From Puccinia triticina (Eukaryota; Basidiomycota; Pucciniomycetes; Pucciniales; Pucciniaceae), in NCBI RefSeq assembly GCF_026914185.1, contig NC_070569.1, forward strand, positions 2,046,001 through 2,110,000: a DNA stretch of 64,000 bases, given 5' to 3'. Below the pieces are notes generated by a model that was not told where the DNA came from, made no database searches, and saw nothing but the letters and a program-made list of their open reading frames with translations. Positions 1 through 12,211 of this stretch are shown one piece after another (the stretch's first letter is position 1; each line of letters begins with the position of its first letter). The position numbers and the translations under genes are program-made.

Positions 1-812
1 ATAGGGATTAAAACTTAGTGTTTCACCTCTTGACCTGAAAGGACACCCCTTGACTGCGTGTCCGCTTTGTTGTTCTTGGATGCCTTTTGCAGACCAAATT
101 CAGAAAAAGCTGCAAGAGATGATTCTTGCAGAGATAGCAAGGAGTGAGTGGGATGAGGCATGAGGATTCAGAGTGTAGGAATATGAAGGTTTTGGCAAGG
201 GGTGCATGAGCCCTGACTGAAACCCAATCTCTCATAATCTGGCTCTGACTCTCTTGCTTCTGCCCTGTCTCCCTCACTTGCGTACTTGGACCTGGGTGAC
301 CTCCCCTTGCAGGTCCGGTCACTGAGCATGTTTGCGGCCTGGATGGGTGCCAACCTGGTGGGGCAAGTTTGGGGTGATATGCCACAGTTATACTCAGTAC
401 AACTGTGGCACAAACATCAGGACCCCCTCTTGAGGCATTGCAACAGTACTACTGGGGTTCTGTTTGTCTGGGGGTGGGCAACATGGCCAGGCCAACACAC
501 TCCCTCATCCCATTCCCCAGTAGCCCAATCATAAACAGAGGACAAAGGTGCCTGTTCACATTTCTTTGATGTCAAGTTGCCACTTGGGTTGGCAGGCCCA
601 AATATTTGGCAGCTGTTTGCCTGATTGCTCACCGGGTTGCCCATCAATTTGACAGTGGACACAGGGGCTGTTTTTTTTTGGGCAGCAGTGCACAGGCTGA
701 GGGGGTCCGTCAAACTTGAGGCACTTTTGACTGCGCTATTGAACTGCTATGTACACATTTGTGAGCCCCAGGCCATCTGGTTTGTCTATGGAAAAGTGGC
801 AAATGAGTTAAC
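1..812. other. No recognisable gene
   Basis: Both strands have only short, interrupted reading frames here, with no domain that I recognise. The sequence is of mixed composition and could be the decayed 5' part of the coding-like region that follows. I see no RNA gene or clear terminal repeat. Confidence 0.4.
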
Positions 813-1733
813 ATGGAAAGACAAGCTCTTATTGGTAGGTGTGGTGCTGCACCCAGCAGTATGTCTGCCTTGAGAGGAAAACTTGGAGTGGCTCTCACTA
901 ATGTGCTATGCCACACATACCACATACATGCACTAGGAGGTCTTGGAAGTGGTGCCCAGGGTGGACAAGGAGGTGGGGTCACTGGACAAGAGGAAGAAGA
1001 CAAGTAATCTAAGGATGATGTTCATGTACAACACTGGGAAGATTTAACAAGAAGTGAAACAATACAACCTGCAGACCTCACACTTGAAAATTTGAAAGCC
1101 ACCTAAATATTTGGGATGGAAAATAACGGTGGGATTTTGTGGCTTGACAAAACCAACAAAGCAATTGAATCCCACCTGAAATCCAGGAAGCCCTTTGATT
1201 TCACACCAGCTGCTCCTGAAACTTTGACTGGTAGGAATCCAGCTTCTGGGACAACAAAACAGTGCTCAATCTTTGATGATCCCCTTCACAACATACCATT
1301 GAAACCTTGCTTTAATTGCTGCCTCCAAGCATCAATACATATTGCACCAAGGGACCCACCTAACTCTCCAGCTGAAACCCTCTCTAGCCCCAATGTCATC
1401 TTGCCAGCTTTTCATGGAGTTCCTTTGCAAGCTACACCTTCCCCTGAGTTATCATCACCAGCCATCTTGGGAATTCCCCTTCCCCCCCCTTACCAAAAGA
1501 AATATCCCACCCTTTGTCTCTCCTTGCCCTCTCTCCTCAACACCCCCCTCTCAATGTTTTCCCTTGCCTTCCCCACCCCCAAACCATTTTCCCTGCGGCC
1601 TCACAGATGTTCTACACGCAAACAAAAAGCTCCTGAACAACACCGTACCTGGAGCAAGAGCACTGTCACAGATTCAGAAGTGAACACCCCAAAAACCTGG
1701 CAACAACTTCTGGTCACCCAACAAGCATACTAA
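813..1733 (+). pseudogene. Unrecognised, decayed Pro/Ser-rich coding region
   Basis: An open frame of 205 codons starts at an ATG at 1116 and ends at 1733. The same frame upstream (from about 813) also reads like protein, with a Gly-rich stretch and an acidic EEED segment, but it is broken by a TAA at 1005-1007 and another just before 1116. The 205-residue part is rich in Pro, Ser and Leu, with one CFNCC cluster and a basic RKQK patch near the end. I recognise no family. It may be a broken accessory or gag-like frame of a retroelement, or a small gene that starts at 1116. No splice sites clearly restore the upstream part. Confidence 0.25.
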
Positions 1734-2015
1734 GAAAAAGTCTTGAGAAACTGATGTCACTTGATATCAGTTGATATGCAGTTACCATGCTAGTACTTTG
1801 ATGAGTACCTGGGTTCTTCCAGGGTACTTCCAGCCTAGCTCCGCATGGGCTGGTGCTAAGCCACAAGGCACAGCTTCCTCAATTTTGAACACTGTGCCTC
1901 CAGGTATCCTCAGACACTCAGCCTGAACAATGGACTGCACAAGCCCATATTGATTCCTGCCATGGACAAATCCCTCCCAGCAAAGAGGCCACCCACTTTG
2001 ACTGGGTACAAGTGC

Positions 2016-2880
2016 GTTGACCGGGAGCAATTCTTCCCGGCCAACATAATTACACAATGATCAGCACACACCAGTCATCAAGAGGGCACACAACCCTCTT
2101 GATGACCAAAACAAAAATACCAGTCATCTGGATGGCCTCAGCCAGCCTTGTGCCAGTCATTGAGAGTGTACGCAACCTTTTAAATGACCAGACCAAACAT
2201 ACTGGTCATTGAGAAGGTCTCAGCCCTCTTAATGACTGGAACATACCGGTCATAAAGAGGCCTCAGTCCTTTTGATGACCGGCACACAACACAGGAACAC
2301 ACTAGTCATTGAGTGGGTCTCAACCCTTTTGATGACCAGAACATACCGGTCATCAAGTTGAACCCTCTTGATGACCAGCACACAGTTGGTCATCAAGAGG
2401 ATACACAACCCTCTTCATGACCAGAACATACAGGTCATCAAGAGGGTCCTAGCCCTCTTGGTGACTGGCACACATTGGTCATTGAGAGGGTCTGAGCCCT
2501 CTCAATGACTATCATGTTCCCGTCATCAAGAGGGTCCCAGTCCCGTCAATGACCGGCGATTGGGAGGGCTGAGACCCACTCAATGACCGGTGTGTTCTGG
2601 TTATTGAGAGGGCTCAGACCCCTTTGATGCCCAATGGGTGCCAATCATTGAGAGGGCTGAGACCCCCTTGCAGATGACTGGCTGTGTGCTGGTCATCAAG
2701 AGGGCTGAGACCATTTGATGACCCGTGTGTTCTGGTCATCAAGAGGGTTCAACTTGATGACCTGCGGGCAGCTACTGCATTATCCGGCTGACCAGAAGGG
2801 AGTCCCACGCGTCAACTGGGAGTGATTACCCCCGGTTGACTGTTGTGTATAGTTGTTGACCGGGAGGGATTCCTCCAGGT
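2016..2880. repeat. Array of about fifteen related hairpin repeats
   Basis: From 2071 to 2763 the sequence is a run of inverted repeats spaced about 45 bp apart. Each has a left arm like GGTCATCAAGAGGG, a short loop (about 4-10 nt) and a right arm like CCCTCTTGATGACC. Copies diverge by substitutions, often compensated in both arms. Hairpins of a second type (arm GTTGACCGGGAG) flank the array at 2016-2045 and 2811-2840, with a partial copy near 2853. There is no coding frame. It is best described as a foldback-type or MITE-derived satellite; I see no transposase and no certain target duplication. The stretch 1734-2015 on its left contains no gene that I can support. Confidence 0.7.
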
Positions 2881-3159
2881 AAAATGGATGTGTATCATAA
2901 ATTCTGACCCGCGCAGGTATGGCCTGGGTGCCTATGACCCCCTTGTTGACTGGGCCAGAGGGGTTGATCTGCACTGAGCCTTGACAGGGCTCAGTCTGTG
3001 ACCTCAGTCCAATCAGTCCAGTGCATTGTGCACTAGACTTAAGCTGAGGAAGTTCCAAACATTCCATGGTGTACCACCCTGGGATTAGTTTGTCTGAGCC
3101 TGGTATTGGCTAGAAATCAACTTGAGTATGCTGCATGTCAGCTGACAGAAGTTTCTTGA

Positions 3160-4643
3160 GTTTATTTTATAGTGATAGGTGGCTGAAGGCCACCAAGGAC
3201 AAATTTGCTTTGCTCCTAGGAATGCAAAGGTGGGGCCTAGTTCCCCATACGGAGAAGCAAAAAATAATCAAGTCTGAGTGGATCTTCAACGTGAAACAGA
3301 GACCTGACCATACCATCCATCAACTTAAGGCTTCAACCGTCTAGTGGTGATAAGCTACTCACAGGTCCAAGCCCTAGACTACAAAGAAGTCTTTTCCCCA
3401 ACCCTTGAACTACCAAGCCTTCAAATAATTTTTACCCTTTTGGCCAGCAATGGCTGGAAAGGTTGCCCAGTAGACTTCAAGCCCACTTTTCTAAACGGCA
3501 CCTCAACAAACCTGTCTTCATGGAGCAACTGCCGGGATTTGAAGATCCACAACACCCGGACAGGGTTTGTGAGGTGGATTGGCCCCTCTACATACTGAAA
3601 CAAACATCTTGTCAATGGAATGTAGAGCTCCACAAACCTCTTCTCAACCTCTTTTTAACCAACTCCAAATATGATCCTACTTTTTACTTCAAGATACACA
3701 CAGGCAAACTTGTTGGCGCACTTATGTGGACAACCTGGCCCTGTTAGGTGAGCCCGGAGTTTTTGGCTTGGTAATATCCTCAATTGGTAAAAATTTCAAG
3801 ATTGGGGCTGACAAAGATCTAAATCACTTCCTGTCAATAAAAATCTCTTGTGATGTTCCTGGCAAGTTTGTCTTCCTGAACCAGGCACATTATTACATCA
3901 CTGAAATCTGCAAAGACTTTGTTGGTGATCAGCATTGGCCTGTATCAACTCCCACCAACTACAAATTCAAAAACCTACACCATTGCCTCTCATCTGACTC
4001 ATCCTCCCGGCGTCCATAACCTCAATTGATAGGCTTGCTGCTCTGGGTGTCTCAGTGCACCCATCACAACATTTCTTTTGCAGTGAACCAGCTGTCACAG
4101 TATCTATGCAATCCCTCAGATGCATACTGGTACACTGGCATATGAATTCTCAACTACCAGTCCTTGACCAAAGACCTCAAGCTCTGTCTAGGCGGAGATC
4201 TTTCTCTGGATTCTCAGACTCGGACTGGGTGGAAGACCGCAACAATTGCCATTAGACCTCCACCTACACCTGTCAAATTGGGACAGGGCCATCTCATGGA
4301 AGTCCCACAAGCAGGCTACAATGTTCCTTTTGAGCACTGAGGCCAAATACAAGGCCCTATCCAACTCCCCCAAGGAGGTTCTCTGGCTCCAATATGTCCT
4401 AACTGAGCTGCACTTTTTCCCCATTCCTGCAATTCCCTTTCACGTTGACAATGAAGGAACCAAAGGGCTAGCAAAAAATCCAGAACATCATGCCGGGACA
4501 AAGCATATCCATGCCCAATACCACTTCAGTTGCAAGTTTGTACTCAATAGAGAAGTCTCCCTTCTCCACGTATCCACCAAAGACATGCTTATCAACATGC
4601 TCACAAAGCTATCTTGCTGCGCTGCTTTGGAGAACCACCGTTA
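3160..4643 (+). pseudogene. Degenerate Ty1/copia pol (RT and RNase H)
   Basis: The three forward frames together spell a copia polymerase. The RT start lies at about 3180-3340 (KSEWIFNVK block) and the RT palm at 3344-3630 (YKEVFSPT followed by DFKPTFLNG). The region after the RT active site lies at 3630-4020, and the RNase H lies at 4246-4643 with STEAKYKAL, then HVDNEGTKGLA and the terminal STKDMLINMLTKL. The YVDD box is degraded (a frame near 3726 begins with the residues that should follow VDN). Several frameshifts and stops separate the blocks, and gag, protease and integrase are absent upstream, so this is a 5'-truncated dead copy. The RNase H end marks the 3' side of the element at about 4.65 kb. 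Confidence 0.85.
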
Positions 4644-4649
4644 AATGTT

Positions 4650-6372
4650 TGGAAAAGTCAACTTGCCTCATATTCACCAGTCTTCTTTCACATACAATGG
4701 TCATTCCTTTTTCTATTTTCTCTTACTTTTCTTGTTTTTTTCTTAATTTTTTCTCCTCTCTTCCATCTATCTCATGCATTGAGCAAGTGTTAAGATAGTT
4801 GAGTTGTGTTTTGTCTCCATCTTTTGTTTTCCGTTCTGCCTCATACATTTAACACTTCTTGTAGTCTACCTGGAGCAGCACATGTGGAAGGCTTTTTCAT
4901 CATTCTTCCACAACATCTGTACTCACCTCTGCAACATGTTCACTGTCTCACCCCTGTCTAGCTCATCAAAGGACACTGGCCAAGTTTCTGGTGATGTTTG
5001 GCTCATAGAGTGCATCTTTGAGAACAATTGAAGTGAATCTCAACGTGGTGATGCATTTAGCCATTGTGCAAATCCTCTGTCCGTTGTGGAACTCCTGAAA
5101 GATCAGGAAAGAGCTGTGAGGGGAAATAGTCAACTACACTACTGATAATGTAGAAGAGGCTACAGGTGCGGGTGAGGCCGCCCTCTGGACTAATGCTGAT
5201 GGAGAGAGGGTTACACTAAGAAAAAGAAAAGGGTGTGGCTGATCTCTTTGACTTAGATGACTTGAACACTTTATGAGTTTGAGGTGTATCAATCCTACTG
5301 AGGGAGAGAGGAGAAGTGAGATGGGGAGAAAAGCAGAAGCTCTTGGGGAGTCACTCTGAGATGGGTAATGAGATATATTTCTATGGTGATAAAAGGTTAT
5401 CAAAGTGTGATGTGTAAAGACGCTACAGAGGGGATGTAGTAGAAAGTGCATATAAGGGAAGTGTAAAAGGTGCTACAGAGGGGATGTAGTAGAAAGTGCA
5501 TGATGGGGATACAACATCTAGAGGGACGTTTATATATGTGAGAAGTACTACAGGGGGGTGATACATGATGAGCACATAGTAACAAAATCTGAAGATGAGC
5601 AGTCATGATGAAGGTGCAATGACCAAGGAGTTTACATGAAAGGTAACTATGTAGAATATGAAATAATGATGAGCATTTGGTAATCACTACAAGAGCTATG
5701 AAGGAATGTACTGCTGACTCATATGAAGGGGAAAATGAGTAATGAAGTTATGTAAGATCTGCAGTACTATGTAGCTATGATATTAATGAATGATGTGTGT
5801 AATAATGCTAAGGATATGTATGAAGAAAATACCTGCCAAAACTATACATGCCAATAACTGCTGATCCATTTGGAAATCCGAGGTGAAATGAGTGGGTGAC
5901 TAGGGGTAAAATGGGGTGTAGAATCTGAATATGAAGTAATAATGAATTATTTATGAAGGGTTTATGAGATAGAGAAGTGGTGGTATGAACAGGAACAGGG
6001 TTACCACACCGTGCCAGGCGGCGGCAGTTAGTTGGGAAAACATTTGGGGGAATGCCCTCTGGGGATTAGTCAAAAAGGTGGGATCTAGAGCGACAAGGTG
6101 TGAGGGGTGTAATTTACAACAGCCATGTGTGTCTTGTGAAGAAAAAGAAAGGGAAGGGATGCCAATGAAGAGAGCCGGCAGGAGAGATCAAACAAGGGGG
6201 GAATGCACAAGAAGGTCTTGGAGGAAGAAGGGAGTTTTGGGATGCAAAGATAGTCAGAGTCAGAAGATATGAGAAGATCAGAGTACGCCACGTGCATGAT
6301 TAGAAGAGTCCCACAGGTTGTTGGGATGGATAAATCTCAGAAGCCACAGGAAGTGATGATCAATTGAGTTTC
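4650..6372. other. Gene-free stretch after the copia relic
   Basis: No supportable gene. 4700-4760 is T-rich. 5086-5260 resembles 23918-24080 (both have GTTGTGGAACT, then GGAAATAG and GCTACAGGTGC in the same order), so it may be part of an LTR of an undefined retroelement family. The remainder is purine-rich on the plus strand and carries short internal repeats. Confidence 0.4.
5422..5501. repeat. Direct repeat, period 50 bp
   Basis: A 30-bp block that starts GCTACAGAGGGGATG occurs at 5422-5451 and again, unchanged by eye, at 5472-5501. A degenerate third copy lies near 5547. This is a simple local duplication inside the putative LTR debris. Confidence 0.75.
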
Positions 6373-6790
6373 TGATGGGAAAAATTATTATTCAGAGTCA
6401 ATCCCATGCCACCACACCATTTGAGTTTGGGCTGAGCTCAAACTCTGGGGTTTTGACATGCTGCAGGACAGCTAGCTCATCATGCCCGCGTGTGCACAAC
6501 AAACACAAAAAGAGAGGAAACTTACAAAAAGGAAACAAAACCAAACCAAAACTCAACCAAACAAACAACACTCAGACAAAAGCAACCAAACAACACATGA
6601 AGAGAAGAAACAAAACAAGCAGGCAAGAGAGAAAATTAAAGAAGGAAGGGGGGCAAAAACAAAGAGACAACACAACATCAGGGAAAAAGAAACCAGCCTG
6701 CCCAGGTGCACAACCGCCTGAGATCCAAAAGACTTGAGCAACATGTTGATCCTCCCCATGTCTTGAGGTCTGCCACGTGCCATCACAAAA
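6373..6790. repeat. Copy of a dispersed repeat family (probable LTR debris)
   Basis: This stretch shares an ordered set of short blocks with 19600-19850 and with the solo LTR at 46672-47450. The blocks are a TTCAGAGT..CCATGCC block, a GAGCTCAAACTCTGG block, a GACATG block, an A-rich segment with AAAACAAA runs, and a final GAGATC..CTTGAG..GCCACGTGCCAT block. Upstream similarity may reach back to about 5995 (ATGCCCTCTGGGG). Divergence is high and no clean ends are visible here. The assignment rests on block order, not on an alignment. Confidence 0.45.
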
Positions 6791-7038
6791 TCTCAACATG
6801 AGTCCAGGTGACCAGGGAACAAAGTGTAAACCGTGCCTTTCTCCTGCAACCCTGTAGTATGTCAACTGTTGTAGCATGTGTAATTGAAGCTTCAGCCAAT
6901 TTTGATGTTATGTCCAACTGAGGCTGATCTTGTCTGTAACCTAAAATGGTGGAAGAAAAATTTTTCACTTTGGCCAATTTTTGACTCCAGCGCAAATCAA
7001 CTTGAATTGTACTTGAAGGCTTAGACATAGGCTCTGAG

Positions 7039-7289
7039 TATAAGACACTCAGGGGAGTGAATGCAAATCTGACAAAAAGAAATGCTTCACAAGTAAGCTT
7101 GGGCCGGCACAGTATTGGGTCCAATCTCAGTGAGGAGAGAGAGGAACCAATACCGGCGGGTCAAGTTAGACTAAGTACAAGTTTGTGCAGCCGCAGTAAT
7201 GCATAAAGGTACATGATTTGTTTATGCATAACTGTGTGTTGAAACTCTAATGATCTAAGTTTATCACCTTGGCCCGCTTACTCTCTAAC
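7039..7289 (-). repeat. 3' LTR of copia element B (interrupted)
   Basis: This LTR starts on the plus strand with TATAAGACACTC directly after CTGAG. It runs to CTAAC at 7289, where element A begins, and resumes beyond A with the final A at 12791. Total length is 252 bp without the insertion. The opposite LTR has the same sequence with scattered differences, several of them at CpG sites. Confidence 0.9.
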
Positions 7290-7844
7290 TGTAGGAATTT
7301 GAGATCTTATGACTTTATTGCAGCGCACAAACTAAAGCTAGTAGTAGTATAACACTTAAATAATAGAAAGTTAATAAATGAATAAAGGATAACATGAGTT
7401 AAATGAGTGAGATCAGATATACCTTCTTATAGCTCAGGTCCTAACTATAACGAGAAAAGATTCTTAATGGAAGAGTTTGACAGGATTTGTAAAGGAAACA
7501 GACAAAACAAGCCTAGAAAGAATAACAAGGGTTAATACAATTAAAAACAACGCGTGAGGAGATAAGAATAAGAAACCAAAGAATTGAGATTCAAGTTATA
7601 CCTCCACTTGTGTCTGAACCGTGCTCCTCCTGAGTCTTCTGAACCAGATCTCGTTTGTGAATTGGAGCCGAGTTTGCAAAACTAGGACTTGAGATGAAAG
7701 TGAATTAAGGGCTTGAGTGTTCAACGGTGTTGCGCGAGAAAGTCGTCCAGCATCCAATTTCTTCCTCGTGCGCGGGGTTGAGCCAAGTTGACTGTTCAGT
7801 GTCATAGTGCATATGCATTGCACTGTTAGAATTATTCTCCGACA
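7290..7844 (-). repeat. 3' LTR of copia element A
   Basis: 555 bp, plus-strand TGTAGGAATT to CCGACA. It follows a purine tract on the minus strand (AAGGAGGAG immediately upstream of TGTCGG), which is the likely polypurine tract. The end of the RNase H frame (stop at 7832) overlaps the LTR by 13 bases. Confidence 0.95.
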
Positions 7845-8368
7845 CTCCTCCTTAATTCTGATTCAGTGAGATGAAGTTGATCCCTTGACATTTCCACCTT
7901 GACAAATCCGAGAGGCTTTGTGAGACCATCAGCTATCATTTCTTGAGTTGAGACTTGCTGAATTTTGAGCTGTTTCTTTGAAACCAATTCAAGTACATAT
8001 TGAAAGCGAACTTCTATGTGCTTTGAGTTTTCATTTAACTGGGCCTCTTTGCTAATGATAACTGCTCCAGAGTTGTCGTTTTTCATTATAGGTGCCTTGA
8101 TCTTGACATGCAAATTGAGAACTAGATTTGTCAGCCATCGAAGTTGCTTTGCGCATTGATTGATTGCAATGAATTCTGCTTCTGTAGTAGACTGAGCAAT
8201 AACTGGTTGTTTCTTTGCAGACCAACATATTGGATTGCCATACATCGTAATCACATATACTGACGTTGATTTCTTTGAAACTAGAGAGGTTGCATAGTCA
8301 GCATCAGCCCATCCCACTAGACCGTCATTAGGATCAACTGTCTGCGTATAGTGAATTTCAAATCGCAT
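7832..8368 (-). pseudogene. Element A RNase H and C-terminus
   Basis: A 178-codon open stretch carries the copia RNase H. It has WADADYA for the first Asp, TTEAEFIA for the Glu, a later NDNSGAV for the next Asp, and the terminal block ending in MIADGLTKPL. It should be continuous with the RT frame at 8474-10009, but the ~100 bp between them hold a stop and a frame change. The role in the live element is degradation of template RNA during reverse transcription. The frame itself appears undamaged inside the domain. Confidence 0.9.
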
Positions 8369-8473
8369 CGTGCCCTTTAGATATCGAATTAAGTGCTTGC
8401 TTGCTGACCAATGAGATTCGTTTGGGTTACTAGTAAACTGCGCCAGAAGATTGGTGGCAAAAGTAATGTTGGG

Positions 8474-10009
8474 TCAAGTATGAAGTGCAAGATAATTGAG
8501 CATGCCCACAGCCTTCTGATACAACTTCTGATTTATCGGCTCCGCCTCTGTCGCAACTACTTTGTGTAGATTGATTGGCGCCGGCGCTTTGACTGGATTT
8601 GAGTCCTGCACATTGAATTCATACAAGATCTTTTCCGTGAAGTCTGATTGATTCAGGTGGACCGAACCATCCTCCTTCCAGTCAAGGGTATAGCCAAGAT
8701 GTTGCGATGGCCTCTCCTGTACCTTGATTGAGTATGTTTTCTTGATATCATCCAGTAACTTCATCACTCGAGCCCTTGATTTACCAACCACTAAACCGTC
8801 GTCAACATGCATATGCAACATAACCAACCGATCAGAGTCATAGAAGACCGACTCGTCCAATGGAGAAGACTCGAGACCCAGATTCGTAAGTGTTCCAACC
8901 AAATGCTTACGCCATTGCCTAGGTGCTTGCTTAGTTCCATAAAGTGATTTGTTCAGTCGCCACACCCAATTTTCCTTGCCTGGTTCCTCGAAACCCTGAA
9001 CCTGAGCCACATAAACCGGAGCGTCGATTTCTCCATACAAGAAAGCAGTTTCAACTTCAAATTGGAATACTGTCCATTGCCAATTAACCGCGATAGTGAG
9101 CAGAAGTTTAAATGATTCATTTCGAGCCACCGATGCATATGTGTCAAAATAGTGAAGCATGTGAACCTGATGGTTCCCAAAACAGACCCATTGAGCCTTG
9201 AACCGTAGCAAGTCGCCAAATTCATTCTTCTTTTTGTTTAGCAGCCACATACCACCAATCACTTTGTCATTGCCCGGCGGAGGTACCAATGTGCCGGTGT
9301 TCTTGGACTTCAAAGAATGATACTCTTTCGCCATTGCTTCTTGCCACCCCGGTAATTCTTCAAGAGCTGACAGTGCCTCTTGAATTGTGACACTCTCCGT
9401 GAGAAACAGGTACTCTGGTTGATCAAATTGTACCAAAAGCAGTTTTTCAGGAGGATCCTGAACCGAAGGAGGAATATTAGAGTCGGCAGTGGCAGGTATT
9501 GTTCGTCCTGCAGACCTTCGCGATCCAGAGACAATGTTGCGAGCATCCACGTCACCAATGATTTCTTTGGCCGGTGGTTTCTCAATTGGAACATACGCGT
9601 AGTGCTTGGATGTTGAGGACGCTTTAGAATAAGTCTTTTTCTTGTCCCGCTTTCGACGAATGGTGACATTGGGGACTGGAGGCGAGTCTTCACGTGGAGG
9701 ATCTTGAGCATAGTTGCGTTGAGGAGGAGTGGGAGGCCAAGAGCCTGTAGGAGGTTGAGGTACAGGTTTCGCTTGCTCTGGATTGGGAAGAGTTTCATTG
9801 AGTCCAGGCATCGATTTGGAAGGAGTGATCTTGATGGAGGCAAGATCACTGGAGGATTTTGAGGATTCACAAACCGCTCGCGGGAGCGTATCAGGTGGTT
9901 TGGTAACGGATTGAGGAGAATTATAGGGAAATGCAAGTTGAGATGGAGTATAATCCCTGCTAATGACTATATGTCGACGAGTAGCATCAAAGAACCGACG
10001 TGCATCCAA
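8474..10009 (-). pseudogene. Element A reverse transcriptase segment
   Basis: A 511-codon open stretch. Its first ~210 residues are the Pro/Ser/Lys-rich linker after integrase. The copia RT follows: a WLLNKKKNEFG block, an FQFEVETAFLYG block (first catalytic Asp region, here with Glu around it), then KSLYGTKQAPRQW and LHMHVDDGLVVG (active-site HVDD in place of the usual YVDD), and finally a HLGYTLDW block. The block normally reading QFDVxTAFLNG is changed to QFEVETAFLYG, so the first catalytic aspartate has become glutamate, which argues against activity. It would make cDNA from the element RNA in the particle. Reading stops at 8474, before RNase H. Confidence 0.92.
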
Positions 10010-10069
10010 GTGCGGTTCATATCCAAGGCAAATGAGCGGCTTTGAGGGTGCTGAGATCTTAGACGGTGG

Positions 10070-10908
10070 TCAATGAGCAACAAAGACCTTCAAACCAAAA
10101 GGCACCAGTTTATTAACATCCCGTGTTGGTTCGATACATAGATTTAATTCAGCCAGCACGCTTACTGGGGAAGACCAGTTCAGAGATTTTGAGGGAAGTA
10201 CATTGATCAACATCAAAGCATATTTTGCGGCTTCATCCCAGAAATTAATAGGTACGGAGGACTGAGCAAGTAGACAGCGGATCTTCACAAGCAAAGTTTG
10301 ATTGAATCGTTCGGCCAGTCCATTGGTTTGAGGGCTATTTGCGGGGCCGGCCTCAATACAAATGCCTAATTTTTCGAGATTGGACATGAAAACATTTGAG
10401 CTAAATTCTCCACCACGGTCGGTGTGAATGATAGCGGGACACTTACCCGTCTTGTTCAAAATCTCATTGACATAAGACAAAATTTTTCCCTCTGACTCGG
10501 ATTTGTTTTGCATCAGATAGATTTGATTGAAACGAGTATAATCATCAATTATTACTAGGACATATTTGATTGAAGATTTAGCAGGACATCAATGTGAAGA
10601 GTTTTGAATGGTCAATCAGTAGTTGGGAGCGGATTTGAATGCGGTGAACGCTTGAGCTTGCACTGCTTGCAGACTTCACAGTTGCTTGCTAGTTGATGAT
10701 CGTGCATCGGTGTGATTTCATAGAGGTCGAAAAACTTTCTCAGATACTCGTCTGACGGATGCCCGAGTAGGATGTGGTAATCCAAAGCTGGATTAGGTTC
10801 TGATACATTCAACACGTAATTTGTCAAACCTTGCTTCAGAGCAAGTCCCTGATACAGATTCCCAACCCTTGGAAAGCAATAAATAACCTTCTCTCCGAGT
10901 CGAATCAA
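10070..10908 (-). pseudogene. Element A integrase with GAG-pre-integrase domain
   Basis: 10612-10908 holds the HHCC module (YHILLGHP and then CEVCKQCKLKR). 10070-10513 holds the core with IIHTDRGGEF (second Asp) and NGLAERFN (Glu). Between them the frames spell LHID (first Asp) and IIDDYTRF, but frameshifts near 10540-10610 break the link. The protein would process and join cDNA ends to the chromosome. All three acidic residues can still be read once the frames are followed, so the damage is mainly frameshifts. Confidence 0.9.
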
Positions 10909-10947
10909 GACTAATCAATTTTTGAACATAACTATCAATCCATGATC

Positions 10948-11340
10948 TTACAATTGAGTAGCCGAGATCAAGTTACGAGGTCCATTAGGTGCGTAGAGCA
11001 CAGGATATATCAATACTCCTCCCATGTTAAACTTTCCAACATGAGTAATTTGAATAGAGCCAGAGTAAGTGTTGATGGCCTTAGTAATTGGTTTTGGATC
11101 AATCAGAAGATGCAGATCGCACAATGTCGATTTTGACGCTCCAGAATCAAAGATCAGGGTTGTCTTTTCCGGAGCTGCTGGTAGTCCTTGTGCGTTCACT
11201 TCATCCATCACCATGAACCCGGTGTCTTCAGGGTTGTCAACATAGTATTCATCATCTTCGTTGACAGTATCGACATCTTCAGTTTCGTTTTCTTCCACCA
11301 AATTGCTTGTCCACTCATGTAAAGTCGCATTCGATCGCAA
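10948..11340 (-). pseudogene. Element A aspartic protease segment
   Basis: A 130-codon frame with an acidic N-terminal part and the retropepsin-like active site FDSGAS at about residues 65-70, followed by the expected hydrophobic strands and an NLISATQL end. It overlaps the gag frame (11208-11852) in another phase, which points to a frameshift near 11340. The CCHC zinc knuckle that normally lies just before is not recognisable and seems to have been lost at the frameshift. In a live element this enzyme would cleave Gag-Pol. Confidence 0.85.
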
Positions 11341-12151
11341 AACTTTTTTGCGAAGTCATCATCGTTGGACCGATTAGGAGCAGGTCGAGTTGGAGCTACG
11401 CCTCTAAAGTTGCCACGTCCTGAAAGACCTCCTTGGTGATTTCCTCGAGAAGATGGCATGCCGCGAGTTGCTGAAGTTGAAGGTACTTGATCTGCAGACC
11501 GTTTTCCAAACTGTCGAGTTTGACTTGCAAAGTAGGCCGACTCTGCAAATGCACTCTCTTTACGCGTATCTTCAATCAAGAGTCGGTCATATATCTTTTC
11601 AAAGTTAAACGGCTTAGCATCGTATAAAGATTGAACCAATGGGGTCAGGCTTTCATCTTGATGTAGACTCCAAAGCAGTAAAGCAGCCGCCAAACCAGAT
11701 GAGATAGTCATAAAATTCGGGTTTGCTTGGATAGAAGATAGTCTCGACGAAATTTGACCAGGTGCTCGGACAGGGAAGATCCAGAGACGTAAACGCTGTT
11801 GATTGAAGTGAACAATTTGTTGCACAGAGCAATAATTGATTTCTTGCCACATGCTTGAGCCAGAGCTTCGATGGATCCATAGATATCACCATTGTTAGCA
11901 GTTAGGATCGGGTGAAGTTCCTCCTTGACCGTGGCAAACAGTTTGTTCATCGCCCACGCTGACATCTTTCGATATTCGGGAGTGGTCTTGTTTGCTGAAA
12001 TCCATTTGGGTTTCATTAAATTTTCGTAACCCTTAGCCGTGACGATGTTGTCGAAGCGTTTGACCCATACCGACCAGTTTGTACGGTTAAGTTTCTTGAA
12101 AGTGGCTTGAGATGATCGCTTGTCGTCTGATGAATCTGAAGAGTTCCCCAT
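11208..12151 (-). pseudogene. Element A gag
   Basis: The ATG at 12151 opens 147 codons of a copia-type Gag (LNRTNWSVWVKRFDN, then a WAMNKLFATV block). The frame then shifts and the Gag continues at 11208-11852 (LLIEDTRKESAFAESAYFAS, then a basic Arg/Gly/Pro-rich tail). The overlap of the two frames at 11708-11852 locates the frameshift. Gag would form the virus-like particle. The start is supported by its position about 80 bases inside the 5' LTR. Confidence 0.85.
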
Positions 12152-12211
12152 GCTTTTGAATGCCTAGAATGTGAATGTTCTAACTCTAGTCTTATAATAG
12201 TTGTGGCCAAG

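Noticed and set aside
9310..9936. A 208-codon frame over the RT region of element A
   Set aside because: It is a shadow of the linker and RT frame in another phase and lacks any retroelement motif.
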